Positions 1 to 9,278 of a stretch of 64,000 nucleotides of DNA are shown here, piece after piece. Origin of the DNA: Saitoella complicata NRRL Y-17804. Its lineage: Eukaryota > Ascomycota > Saitoellomycetes > Saitoellales > Saitoellaceae. Position 1 is the first letter of the stretch, and the number at the start of each line of letters is the position of its first letter. Location of the stretch: assembly GCF_001661265.1 (NCBI RefSeq), contig NW_017566995.1, positions 248,001 to 312,000 on the forward strand, given 5' to 3'. Below the pieces are notes generated by a model. That model did no database searches. It worked only from the letters and a program-made list of their open reading frames with translations, and was not told the DNA's origin. Position numbers and translations under genes: made by a program.

Positions 1-142
1 TGTTGCTTGGGTGGATATAAAGTTTGGACTTGCGCTGCCCGCGGCACGTCCCCTGTTCGGCGCGCTCATCGAAGAACGGCCGCCGACAGACTCCCCTCAG
101 AAAAAACCTTACAACCAAGTCCAGGATCTAGGTTCGCTCAGG

Positions 143-1096
143 ATGAACTCAATCCGCTCCATACAAAAGCTAAACGCTGCTCAAATTGACCTCCCGGAAT
201 CCGCCTCCTGGCATGCCGACTACAAAGACTCTGCGTACATCTACGTTGGCGGCCTCCCCTACGACCTCACCGAAGGAGACATCGTCACAATCTTCTCCCA
301 ATACGGTGAGCCCGTCGACATCAACCTCGTCCGCGACAAGAACACCGGAAAGTCAAAGGGTTTTGCGTTCATCAAGTATGAGGATCAGAGGAGTACCGTG
401 CTAACCGTGGATAATTTGACGGGAGCGAAGGTGCTAGGAAGAATGTTGAAGGTTGATCATGTTAGTCAGTATAAGCAGCCAAAGAAGGATGGAGAGGAAG
501 ACGATGATGATCCGAGACCAGTGGCAATGAATGTTGCGCCGGAGCACATCCGTGAGCAGGAGGGTGCGAGGAAATCGAGAACAATGAGCGAGGCACCTGG
601 TGGCATCAAGGAGGACGTGGACGACACTTGGGCTGGTGATCTTGATGTTGAGGACCCAATGAGACAATATCTCGTTGAAGAACGGCGGAAACAATTAGCA
701 GAAGCAGCAAAAGAGCGCGAACGGTCGGAACGGAAGGGAAGCTCCGGCAGACGTCACAAAGACGAAGATAAAACCGATAGGGATGGACGACGAAGAAGTC
801 ACCGCAGCAGGAGCAATGATACAACACGAAGACGAGATCGCGACAGGAGTGGTGAAAGGGAGAGGACATCTGATCGAGGTCGAGAGCGGAGGCACCGGAG
901 TAGAAGTCCACGAGATGAGCGTAGGAGTAGCAGAAGGGAGGATCATAAGAGCGAGAGGAGAGATCGTGATCGCAAGGAAGATGACAGACGGCGAGAGAGG
1001 TTCTTGAAAGACGATCGACGTCGCGATGAGGCCAAGAGTAGTTCAAGACGGCGAAGCAGAAGTCAAGAAGAGGAGCGCGCACGAACCAGGGAGTGA
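143..1096 (+). CDS. ist3: Ist3/RBMX2-type RRM splicing factor with arginine-rich tail
   Basis: Predicted U2 snRNP-associated component of the RES complex (family knowledge: Ist3/Snu17/Cwf29, RBMX2), which helps pre-mRNA retention and spliceosome activation in the nucleus. The 317-residue protein opens with MNSIRSIQKLN, the usual start of this family, followed by a single RRM at about residues 30-115 containing YIYVGGLPYDL (RNP2) and KGFAFIKYED (RNP1). From about residue 195 to the end it is an RS/RD/ER-rich low-complexity tail, longer than the short yeast protein and more like RBMX2. The frame is open upstream to position 11, but the family-typical start at 143 is preferred. It is a single exon. 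A divergent or shared promoter on the left cannot be judged because the window begins here. Confidence 0.9.
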   Translation: MNSIRSIQKLNAAQIDLPESASWHADYKDSAYIYVGGLPYDLTEGDIVTIFSQYGEPVDINLVRDKNTGKSKGFAFIKYEDQRSTVLTVDNLTGAKVLGRMLKVDHVSQYKQPKKDGEEDDDDPRPVAMNVAPEHIREQEGARKSRTMSEAPGGIKEDVDDTWAGDLDVEDPMRQYLVEERRKQLAEAAKERERSERKGSSGRRHKDEDKTDRDGRRRSHRSRSNDTTRRRDRDRSGERERTSDRGRERRHRSRSPRDERRSSRREDHKSERRDRDRKEDDRRRERFLKDDRRRDEAKSSSRRRSRSQEEERARTRE

Positions 1097-1292
1097 TATT
1101 TCAACAGTAATGATATTATATGGCAGGAAAGCAACGAGCGAGCGTATCCTACCACCTCTTTAACCTATATAGGTCCGGTTATCTAGAAGCATGCCCCATA
1201 CCGCATACACCTTCTCATAATGTCCCTCCAGAAAACAACAAATGACGCTAAACTCCGGCTCAAACCCAATAAATAATACAAAACACAACAAA

Positions 1293-2408
1293 TTAGAACC
1301 CACGGTTGTGTAACATTGTCGAGACAGCCCTGTACATCTCCAAAACCTCAAATTGAATCTCTTCCTTCCCCTTCTCACCCAGGCCCTTACCTCCAGGACG
1401 TCCTCTCAAGTCCCAATGATCGCACTCGAAAGTGTCGATGTATTCTCCCCACGTCGCACTCTTCACACTAACAAGTCCATCGTTGTCGCGGCCCTCGTTT
1501 TCGGTGACGACGTGATGCGGAAGGTACAGCGGATGCCAGAGAGTGATCTTGCGAGCTTCAGGTACGCGAGCACCAAAAGAAAAGTAGCTGACATTCGGGT
1601 TATCCGGAGTCCGAGGATTAAAGACCTCACGCATGAAGTTCGTGGTCAAGTTGGCATAGGCCGGCGTGTCCAGCAAGCGAGCAAGGTATGACGCCGTGAA
1701 GACCGTCGCACTTAACGGCGAATTAGACGGACTTGGCGATGGTTTTTGCTGTGGTATATCACTTCGCGAAATCCTTCCCAATCCCAGATAATCCCGACAC
1801 CAATCCATGAACGCAGAGCCTTGATGTGGTGTTGATAGGGTTGTCAAACTGACGGGTCGATAACTCGCTCCCTTCTCCTTCGTGATGATGTTCGCAAGTA
1901 AATGCCGAACATCCAGTCCACCCATACTGTGCGCCAAGAAGTTCAATTCGGTTCCCTTCTCTACCGTCTTCTCCAGAAACTCGTGCAAAGTTCGTGCCCG
2001 CTCCTCAATCGATCCGGTGGAAGGCACCTTTGTGACGATAACCGTGCAACCAAGCTTCGTCAAATCATCGTAAATGCCACCCCAATAATGATAGTTCAAA
2101 GCGGGAATTTGCGGGAACCCGATCTTGTCGAAACCGTATAGACCGTGGCACAGCACAATTGCTCTTCGCGCAGGCCTGTATGCCTCCATCACGGGCGGAA
2201 GGAATTTCCATTTGATGATTGGCTTTGGCGGCTCTGGCTTCTCGTTCTCCGACTTCTTGGGTAAGACGACTCCACCGTCTGGGTTTCCGTCCTTGTTGAG
2301 ATAGGGAATTGCGATGCGGGATGCCTTGCTTGCGACGACTTCCTTTACAGACGCCGCGACAGTGCCGACGACATGCTTGATATATGATGGTAGTAAGTAG
2401 GATGACAT
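1293..2408 (-). CDS. Alpha/beta-hydrolase lipase (triacylglycerol lipase-like)
   Basis: Intronless 371-residue predicted lipase or esterase. The oxyanion/HG segment VLCHGLYGFDKIG lies near residues 85-98, and the nucleophile elbow AHSMGG places Ser at about 161. The motif NDGLVS supplies the likely acid and CDHWDLRG the likely catalytic His, so the Ser-Asp-His triad looks complete. An N-terminal stretch of about 70 residues precedes the hydrolase fold and is not a clear signal peptide, so a cytoplasmic or lipid-droplet location is inferred rather than secretion. Its start lies 350 nt from the septin start on the other strand, giving a shared promoter region. Substrate is unknown; the family includes fungal triacylglycerol lipases. 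Confidence 0.85.
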   Translation of the reverse strand: MSSYLLPSYIKHVVGTVAASVKEVVASKASRIAIPYLNKDGNPDGGVVLPKKSENEKPEPPKPIIKWKFLPPVMEAYRPARRAIVLCHGLYGFDKIGFPQIPALNYHYWGGIYDDLTKLGCTVIVTKVPSTGSIEERARTLHEFLEKTVEKGTELNFLAHSMGGLDVRHLLANIITKEKGASYRPVSLTTLSTPHQGSAFMDWCRDYLGLGRISRSDIPQQKPSPSPSNSPLSATVFTASYLARLLDTPAYANLTTNFMREVFNPRTPDNPNVSYFSFGARVPEARKITLWHPLYLPHHVVTENEGRDNDGLVSVKSATWGEYIDTFECDHWDLRGRPGGKGLGEKGKEEIQFEVLEMYRAVSTMLHNRGF

Positions 2409-2758
2409 TGACGACCGTGATAGTTATCGCCGCCACCCCCGTTTGTGTTTGATTGACTGGATATATGCTGGGTTGACTGGGCGTTGCTTGGTGTTTACCC
2501 TCTTCCTTCGAACCGTGCACGGGCGCTCGTTCGAGGGAATTAAAGTGGTTGGGGATGGACGTTCGCCACTGCAACGTCATTGCAAGGGTCTGTCAGAAGG
2601 GTGCATTCACTCTGCCAATACTGTTTGATTTACGATTCAAATAAAGTGCTCGAGCGGAGTCTCCAACTCATGTACAACGCTCAGCACCGGAGCATTCACC
2701 CTGACAGTAGACGACGGTCGCCGAGGGACAAGTACACCGCCAGGCCGACTTAGTAGCA
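2409..2758. promoter_or_regulatory. Divergent promoter between lipase and septin
   Basis: This 350-nt stretch separates two start codons on opposite strands and holds no supported gene. It must contain both promoters. No clear TATA box or operator-like repeat was seen. Confidence 0.5.
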
Positions 2759-4025
2759 ATGCCAATGCCGCAGTCTTACTCGGTACGTTGAACCCTGAAC
2801 AGCATACAGTATATTGTCTAATGGACTTTCAGCGTGCTCCCCGGAGGGGAAAGAATGTCAAGAAAGGAGGTGCGTGATGACATTGCGGAACTCCCTCGAG
2901 ACGGACGGCGGCTAACGGCGCGTTACAGTTCAGTTCACCGTTATGGTGGTCGGCGCGTCCGGTACGGGTCGCACTACCTTTGTGAACACCCTTTGCAATA
3001 AGCACCTCCTCGACCATTACCGCGACGCGAACGACGCGGAGAACGCTCACACGGAGCACGATGTCAACATCCGCGCCATCAACACGGAGCTGGATGGGGA
3101 GAGCACCAGAATCAGCTTGACCGTCGTCGACACCCCCGGATTCGGTGACATGCTCGATAACGAGGAGTCATTTACGAAGATTCTCGGTTACCTCGAGCGC
3201 CAATATGACGAAGTCCTCTCCGAAGAGTCTCGTATTAAGCGTAACCCGCGCTTCCGGGATAACCGCGTCCACGCCGTTCTCTACTTCATTCTTCCTACCG
3301 GCCACGGTCTTCGCGAACTCGATATCGAACTCATGTGCCGTCTTGCACCCCGCGCAAACGTTATCCCGGTCATCGGAAAGTCCGACACGCTCACCCCTGA
3401 CGAGCTCGCGCTCAACAAGAGGTTGATCATGGAGGACATCGAGCACTACCGTATCCCCATCTACAACTTCCCATACGACATCGAGGAGGACGATGACGAG
3501 ACCGTGGAAGAGAATGCGGACCTACGTAGGAAGTTGCCATTTGCGCTCGTCGGCTCTGAAGAGGTCGAAACTTTTGATGATGGAAGCACAATCCGCGTTC
3601 GCACGTTTCCATGGGGAACCGTTGAGGTCGATAATCCCGATCATTGCGACTTTTCGGCTCTTCGTTCGGCATTGTTGGAGACGCATTTGGCCGATTTGAA
3701 GGACATCACCCATGACTTCCTCTACGAAAACTACCGTACTGAGAAGCTTTCCCGCTCCGTCAACTCCGGAAGCCATGCAGCCGACGTCTCCATCGATTCC
3801 ATCGATCCCTCCGACCTGGCCAACCAATCAGTCCGCATTAAGGAGGAGCAGCTTAGACGCGAGGAAGAGAAGTTAAGGGATATTGAGCTTAAGGTACAGC
3901 GCGAATTGAGCGAGAAGCGTCAGGAGTTGCTCGCGAGGGAGGAACAGTTGAGAAGCTTGGAGGCTAGGTTGGCGACCGGCGCGACGCCTAGTCAGCAGAG
4001 CTTGGTACCCTCGGAGACCCAGTAA
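2759..4025 (+). CDS. cdc11: Septin, Cdc11/AspA type
   Basis: Filament-forming GTPase-fold protein of the septin ring and of hyphal septa. Proposed exons are 2759-2782, 2833-2869 and 2929-4025, giving 385 residues; splicing yields the leader KNVKKGVQFTVMVVGASG, which is very typical of the group. The P-loop is GASGTGRTTF, with Arg-Thr in place of the usual Lys-Ser; yeast Cdc11 has the same kind of change. DTPGFGD, GKSD and IYNFPYD follow. The C-terminus (about residues 295-375) is a charged coiled coil, as expected for a Cdc11/Cdc12-type septin. The first two coding exons are only 24 and 37 nt. Assignment to Cdc11 rather than another septin subgroup rests on the P-loop and the overall pattern. 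Confidence 0.92.
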
Positions 4026-4246
4026 ATTATGTCTGGTACATACGTGTTTGTGAGTGGACCTATCTGGAGGAGTTATCTTCGTTATCATGTTTGATTTTGC
4101 TGCGATACCAGAAGGAGGTGATTTGGAAAGGTTTACAGGACTTAGGAGGGACATGCAATTGAATTGCTAGCTGGCTATGCTTCTTCCATCGTCCACTGTA
4201 TGCTATAATTTGGTATATCATGGGTATCTTGACTCGTCTCTGCAAC

Positions 4247-4761
4247 TCATGGAAATTGTTCCAGTCCTCTTACGAATGTTTCCAATCCTAACTCAAACAA
4301 CTCGACGGCAACACCCTTACCCCCTGTATGCTCCACTGGACTTAGCGGGTTCTTGACAACATATTCCACCCATAGGTTCACGAAGATCTGATGCAAAATC
4401 TGCCTCATGTTGGCTTCGTTTGGCGAGGTGATAAGAACGAACTTGAGTAGGGAAGGAGTCTCATAATAGTGTGTTTTGTATTTCGAGGTGCGATATGATA
4501 CGAAGGAGTTGTCGCTGTCAAGTGGTCAGCTTTCACCCCACAGAACGACGTGTTGGAGTGTACGTACGATTGTCCGGAAAGCTTCTTGGTCATGTTCCGT
4601 ATCGAGTAAATAACACCAAACAGAAGCTTCGCATTATCATGGTTTGCCAGGTTCCCATCCGCGCTCGGTTGCGGTGTTGATCGATCTGGTCGCCTGTTCC
4701 ATTCTTTGTAGTAGATACATTCGCAGTGTCTGTCGAAAACGTAGAACTCGTAGATAGTCAT
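4247..4761 (-). CDS. bet5: TRAPP complex subunit Bet5 (TRAPPC1)
   Basis: Small longin-fold subunit shared by TRAPP complexes, which activate Ypt1/Rab1 in ER-Golgi traffic. Two exons on the minus strand, 4761-4568 and 4514-4247, join in phase to a 153-residue protein, the usual size. It starts MTIYEFYVFDRHCECIYYKEW and contains LLFGVIYSIRNMTKKLS, then after the intron the block HYYETPSLLKFVLITSPNE and NMRQILHQIFVNLWVEYVV, which are family signatures. The C-terminal KNPLSPVEH stretch is also conserved. The 3' end faces the septin 3' end (222 nt apart), so the two genes converge. Confidence 0.95.
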
Positions 4762-5053
4762 TGCGGAAGGAACTGAAGGAGTTTTGGGTGTTCTTGGGTT
4801 CGGCGTGTACCGTCGACGGTCGTCCGCTTGTGTGCCGGCGAGGAAATCATCTCAAAGCCGCGACAAAATAAAGTTACTTAACATGATAAAATGATAAAGA
4901 GAGATTATTCAACAGGACCAGCCAATCCCACAACCTGGGCTTATCGTTGGTATCTAAAGTTGCTTCGCGGTGCAGCAGGCGGCACCCAAGTCCGGTATAT
5001 ATACGACAGCGGCCCCATGACATCGGCATCAACAAAAATTGGCAGTTACCATC

Positions 5054-6389
5054 ATGAGCCTTCAGCGCGGACAGAGTCGCCCGTCAGATGCCAAAGGACT
5101 CCTTTTTGCGGGCTTTAATCAGCCGAACGGCGACTGCTTTGCTGTAGGGCTTGATTCAGGCTTTCGGGTCTTCAGTACCGATCCACTGGAGGAAAGAGTA
5201 CGGAGAGGTATACGCTGCTGAAACAGGCCGAGGTTCCTGGTTGACAGTTTGAAAGACTTCGCAGATGGTGGTATTGGCGTCGTGGAGATGCTTGGGCGGA
5301 CAAATCTGCTTGCCCTGGTCGGAGGAGGACGTAATCCGAAGGTGAGCCGACACAGCAAGCACTCTATGGATATAGGCTTAGCTGACTTGTCACCTACAGT
5401 ATCCGCAAAACAAAGTGATCATATGGGATGACCAGAAGAGAAAGCCCATCTTTGAGATTGAGTTCAAGTCGGAAGTGAAAGCAGTCCGTCTGCGGCGGGA
5501 CAGGTATGGCTGAGGTCATATTGCTAAGTTCTGGATTGACCCGGCCTCACACAGGATTGTTGTAGTTTTGGAATCCCGTGTCCATGTGTACTCTTTTACC
5601 ACCCCACCGCAAAAGCTTCACGCCTTCGAAACAACCTCAAATCTGCGAGGGCTATGCGCGCTGTCGACCGCTTCCTCCGATATGGGTACCCTGGCATTCC
5701 CCGGTAGGTCCGCCGGACAACTCCAAATCGCATCCCTTCCCCCTTCTCCCGACTCGACGCCAAAGATCAATCTGATCCAAGCACATGCAAGTGGCCTAAG
5801 CTGCCTTGCCATGTCTGATGACGGGACACGATTAGCGACAGCCTCAGAGACCGGGACTCTCATCAGAGTCTGGAACACGGCGACTGGAAGTCTGATTACT
5901 GAGCTTCGACGAGGTCTTGACCGAGCAGAGATATACTCGATTGCGTTCTCACCCAGTGGCGGAGATTCGCAGAAGTTATGCGTCAGCTCCGACAAAGGCA
6001 CGATACACGTCTTCCACTTGCCTCCACTCACGTCCTCGGCAACCACCTCACCAATAAGCCCCGTCTCACCCTCTCTTCCATCCAACTTTGAGAATAAAAA
6101 GTCACTAATTAGCATGCCCATCCTCACGTCCTTCCTTCCAAGGTATTTTTCTTCAGAATGGTCTTTTGCACAGGCTTCCGCATCGGATAGCTCGAAAGTT
6201 GAAGAAGGAACGCGATGCATCGTATCGTGGACTGGATCTGATGTTATTGTGGCGGTTTGTGGGGATGGAGGTTGGCATAAATTCGTGGTAGAAGAACCGC
6301 AGCCTCATACTGGAGGGAAGGGTGGCAAAGATGGCGAGAGGGGATGCAGAAGAGAGGCCTTTCGGAGGTTTTTGGGTAGAGATGCCTGA
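5054..6389 (+). CDS. hsv2: PROPPIN beta-propeller, Hsv2/WIPI3-4-like
   Basis: Phosphoinositide-binding WD40 protein of the Atg18 family, acting at autophagic or endosomal membranes. Proposed exons are 5054-5207, 5265-5341, 5400-5503 and 5555-6389 (389 residues). Landmarks are [60 protein letters not shown] and, at about residues 228-231, the lipid-binding motif written LRRG. LRRG instead of FRRG points to the Hsv2/WIPI3-WIPI4 branch rather than Atg18 itself. The C-terminus has REAFRRFL, another family mark. The first splice is the least certain: an acceptor at 5264 is needed to keep phase and gives a slightly shortened loop before GGIG. Confidence 0.88.
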
Positions 6390-6893
6390 GCCGATGTTGA
6401 TGAATTCAAGCTTCTTTTTAGCGGAGCATGTCGGGCATCTCGTACAATTGCGATTGTACTGTAGCTGGCACAGCGTTCAAAACTCTGTAGCATTCGGACG
6501 GGCATCTACGGCGCACAAACTACTGCTGATCACAATATCGAATCTCCCGAGGTCCTTGTTTGACATTTTACCTTCTAGTAATTACTTCGTACGCGAATTG
6601 CCTCTTTGGAGTTCGCGCGCCTCAGCTGAACCACCGCTGCCGCTTTGCGCCGTGCTTCTTTGCGGCGGCAGCTGCTCGTCGTATACCTGGTAGTATACGT
6701 AAGTAACTTCAAGTACAGCAATTCCAACCCCAGTCGCTTGAGCATAACGCCTGTTCCAGTAGGGAGATCAACCAGCGGACTTTGCAAGTTCTAACCGATA
6801 CACACTCTCTACTTCGAACCCGAGGGCGCCTGCCGAGGTCGTCCTTGCCATTCCTGCTACCCAAAATAAGGTAAGTGATTGCAGTTCTGATCG
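6390..6893. other. Intergenic region, no supported gene
   Basis: About 500 nt between the PROPPIN stop and the proposed first exon of the zinc-knuckle gene. It may contain the 3' UTR of the former and the promoter or a 5' UTR intron (GTAAGT near 6871) of the latter. A minus-strand open frame (7116-6709) runs through it; it is discussed under findings. Confidence 0.5.
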
Positions 6894-9016
6894 ATGAACG
6901 TGTCGTATCTGCGTACCCTGAAGGCGCAAGAGGTCTCGCCGTCCTCTGGACGTGTTGATCACCAGGATGCCACTGGTGGCAAGGGAAACCCTGACCTGGG
7001 AGGTCTTGTGTTCGCTGAAGAAGACTCGCAGCCGCGACCATCCCACCTTTCATTAAACCCAGGCTTACGTTATACAGGTACTTTTCGAAATACCCTCTGC
7101 TAAGAGGCCATGTCATACCACAGATACGTCAAACTACCATAACCCGGGTCCCCAACAATGTGAGGGGCCAACATTCTACGGCTCTGCGCGGTTCAAAAGA
7201 AAACCTTCCTCCAGTCCATCCCTCTGCGAGCGACGGGAGTCATGACCACGACGAGCTGCGCTTTCCTGGATATTGTCCCAACTGTGGAGGAACCAATCAC
7301 AATCTTTTTCAGTGCACAAAGAAGTGTTTCTATTGTGGAGAAGCTGGTCATAATGCCATTCAGTGTAAGCTAGAGACGTTGAAAGCCGTCGAGCCACTTG
7401 AGGCGATCGCTGATAATGCACGCCGCAACCGGGACAAGACGACTTGTTTGATCTGTGGAGAGAAAGGTCACCTTGAAGTTGCCTGCTCGGTGAGGTGTTT
7501 CAATTGTGGACATGCTGGTCACAAAGCTGTTGATTGCTTGCAAACGTGTTACTATTGTGGAGGAGCTGCCCACAAAGCTACTGAGTGCAAAACAGAGCAC
7601 TGGTTGCCCATTCGCATACAAGGTGTTTATGACATTCAGAAAATCCTGAAGGAGAAGACACGCCTCAGTCTTGGAAATCTGTGTAGATGGTGCGGAGAAC
7701 CTCACAGCACCCGCGAGTGTAATCAAAAGATGTTCACGGTGAGTCACTTCAGCTGTGATACGCATGCTGGCCGGGTTCGCCTAAACCGACTGCAAACCCT
7801 TTGCCTTCACACGACCGCTTTTGGGTCTTGTGTTCGTCCGAGGACTTGCGTTCAGAATGTCGCGCCGAGCACATTCAGACGGAGCCTGTCTTGATACCAT
7901 GACATCGCTAACATGATGTTATTCTAGGTTTCCCCTCTCGTATCAGCAGTCCGCGCACCCAAACGCCGAGCGTCACAGGACAAGGTGTACACAGCGAGTC
8001 ATGCAAAGGCCGCGAAGCAGCGTCTCCGCGATGTGAGCTTTCCCCTTTCGTAATGTAGAAGTAACTGTACAGGCGCTAACTGTGGCATGGCAGGTCCAGG
8101 AGGTTCTGGATACTGTGAAACGCAGAGTATTGCAACGGACAAACGGCGCTGTCACTCTTCATCCGGATTCATCCAAAGGTACTGTCATGACTCTGCTGAA
8201 ATATGAGCAGTTAAGCCTGGTCTTGTACTGGAACGGCTACCTTAGCGATATGTTGAAACGGTCATTCATCAGTCGTCAGGTTCGCCTCAGCGAAAACAGG
8301 TAAGTCTTCCATTCGTAATACCTCTCCAGTTGTATGCTTAACACATCAACATAGAGAGCCTGTCAGCAAGGTCGCTGGAATTGAATATACGAGAACTGTG
8401 TCGCGCCGCGAAGGACACAAATGGGAGGAACTCTTTGGATATTCCATGTGGGTTGAGCTGATCGGTTCATTGCCAACGGATGATGAACTTTATCACAATG
8501 CCCGAATGTTAGGATATAAGTGGAGCGACTTATATGGAGAACTGTGCTTTCACAGAAGGCTGCGCAACGCAGTCGTTCATGAACATAAATTCTTGGACGA
8601 TGACGACCTGTGTAATCTGAGCAGCCGTGTGCTATGGATATCAATGTTACTCGGTATGTTCAAGAACCTGCAGTGTACGACGATTACTGAACACTTTCAC
8701 AGGTTATGGCATGCCGAAGGAGGCAGTAAGATTGAGAAATTTGCTAGGGGAGCTTGTCCATGCTAAGAGCAAGCCCCAACTCGCGAACGCTCGTTCTTCT
8801 AAACTCCAAAAAGCCTCGACGAACTCCGCAACCCTTTCCGATCTCTCAAGATCCAACAAGTGCTCGGATGAATCCACGAGCGTGGTGGGACAGGATATGG
8901 TTAAGATGAGGGATGCGGAATCGAATGCCATGGGGATTAATAAGCTTGATGCTAGAAGGAAATTGTTAAAGTGTTTTGAGCAGGTGCGTGAGGCCAGGGA
9001 TATGCGAGAATTGTAG
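6894..9016 (+). CDS. Six-CCHC zinc-knuckle protein
   Basis: Predicted nucleic-acid-binding protein of unknown role. Exons proposed: 6894-7077, 7124-7159, 7215-7738, 7928-8032, 8094-8299, 8355-8653 and 8703-9016 (555 residues, phase consistent). Residues about 94-198 hold five canonical C-x2-C-x4-H-x4-C knuckles (for example CFYCGEAGHNAIQC and CFNCGHAGHKAVDC), and a sixth near 230 is a variant with x3 before His (CRWCGEPHSTREC). The C-terminal 310 residues match no family I recognise and contain a basic helix-like stretch after the knuckles. The first two exons rest only on splice signals and phase. Array-type knuckles occur in Air1/Air2 and CNBP-like proteins, but nothing here fixes which. 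The intron 7739-7927 is 189 nt, long for this window. Confidence 0.75.
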
Positions 9017-9278
9017 GGGATGTCAAGAATATCCTCACGGGAGAAACATACTTTTCGCAATATGTTAGTGATCACTGGATACAGTCCTGAGCCACATGAA
9101 GAGTAACATAGTATTTTCCATATTACGAGTTGATTTCCTGTCTTCACCGCAAGCATTCGTAGAACAAGTGCAGGACAAAACTTGTATTTTGCGCAGTGAA
9201 ACAAGTTCAAACCCAATGATGATATAACGCCTAACGTCCTCCCCGGTGTGTCGCACACATCTACAGCCCCCAAACATT

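Noticed and set aside
11-142. N-terminal extension of Ist3
   Set aside because: The frame is open from 11, but the family N-terminus (MNSIRSIQ) begins at 143 and the extension has no conserved pattern.
6894-9016. Zinc-knuckle array as a retroelement Gag fragment
   Set aside because: Six knuckles in a spliced gene with no protease, reverse transcriptase, integrase or terminal repeats nearby; Gag proteins usually have one or two knuckles.
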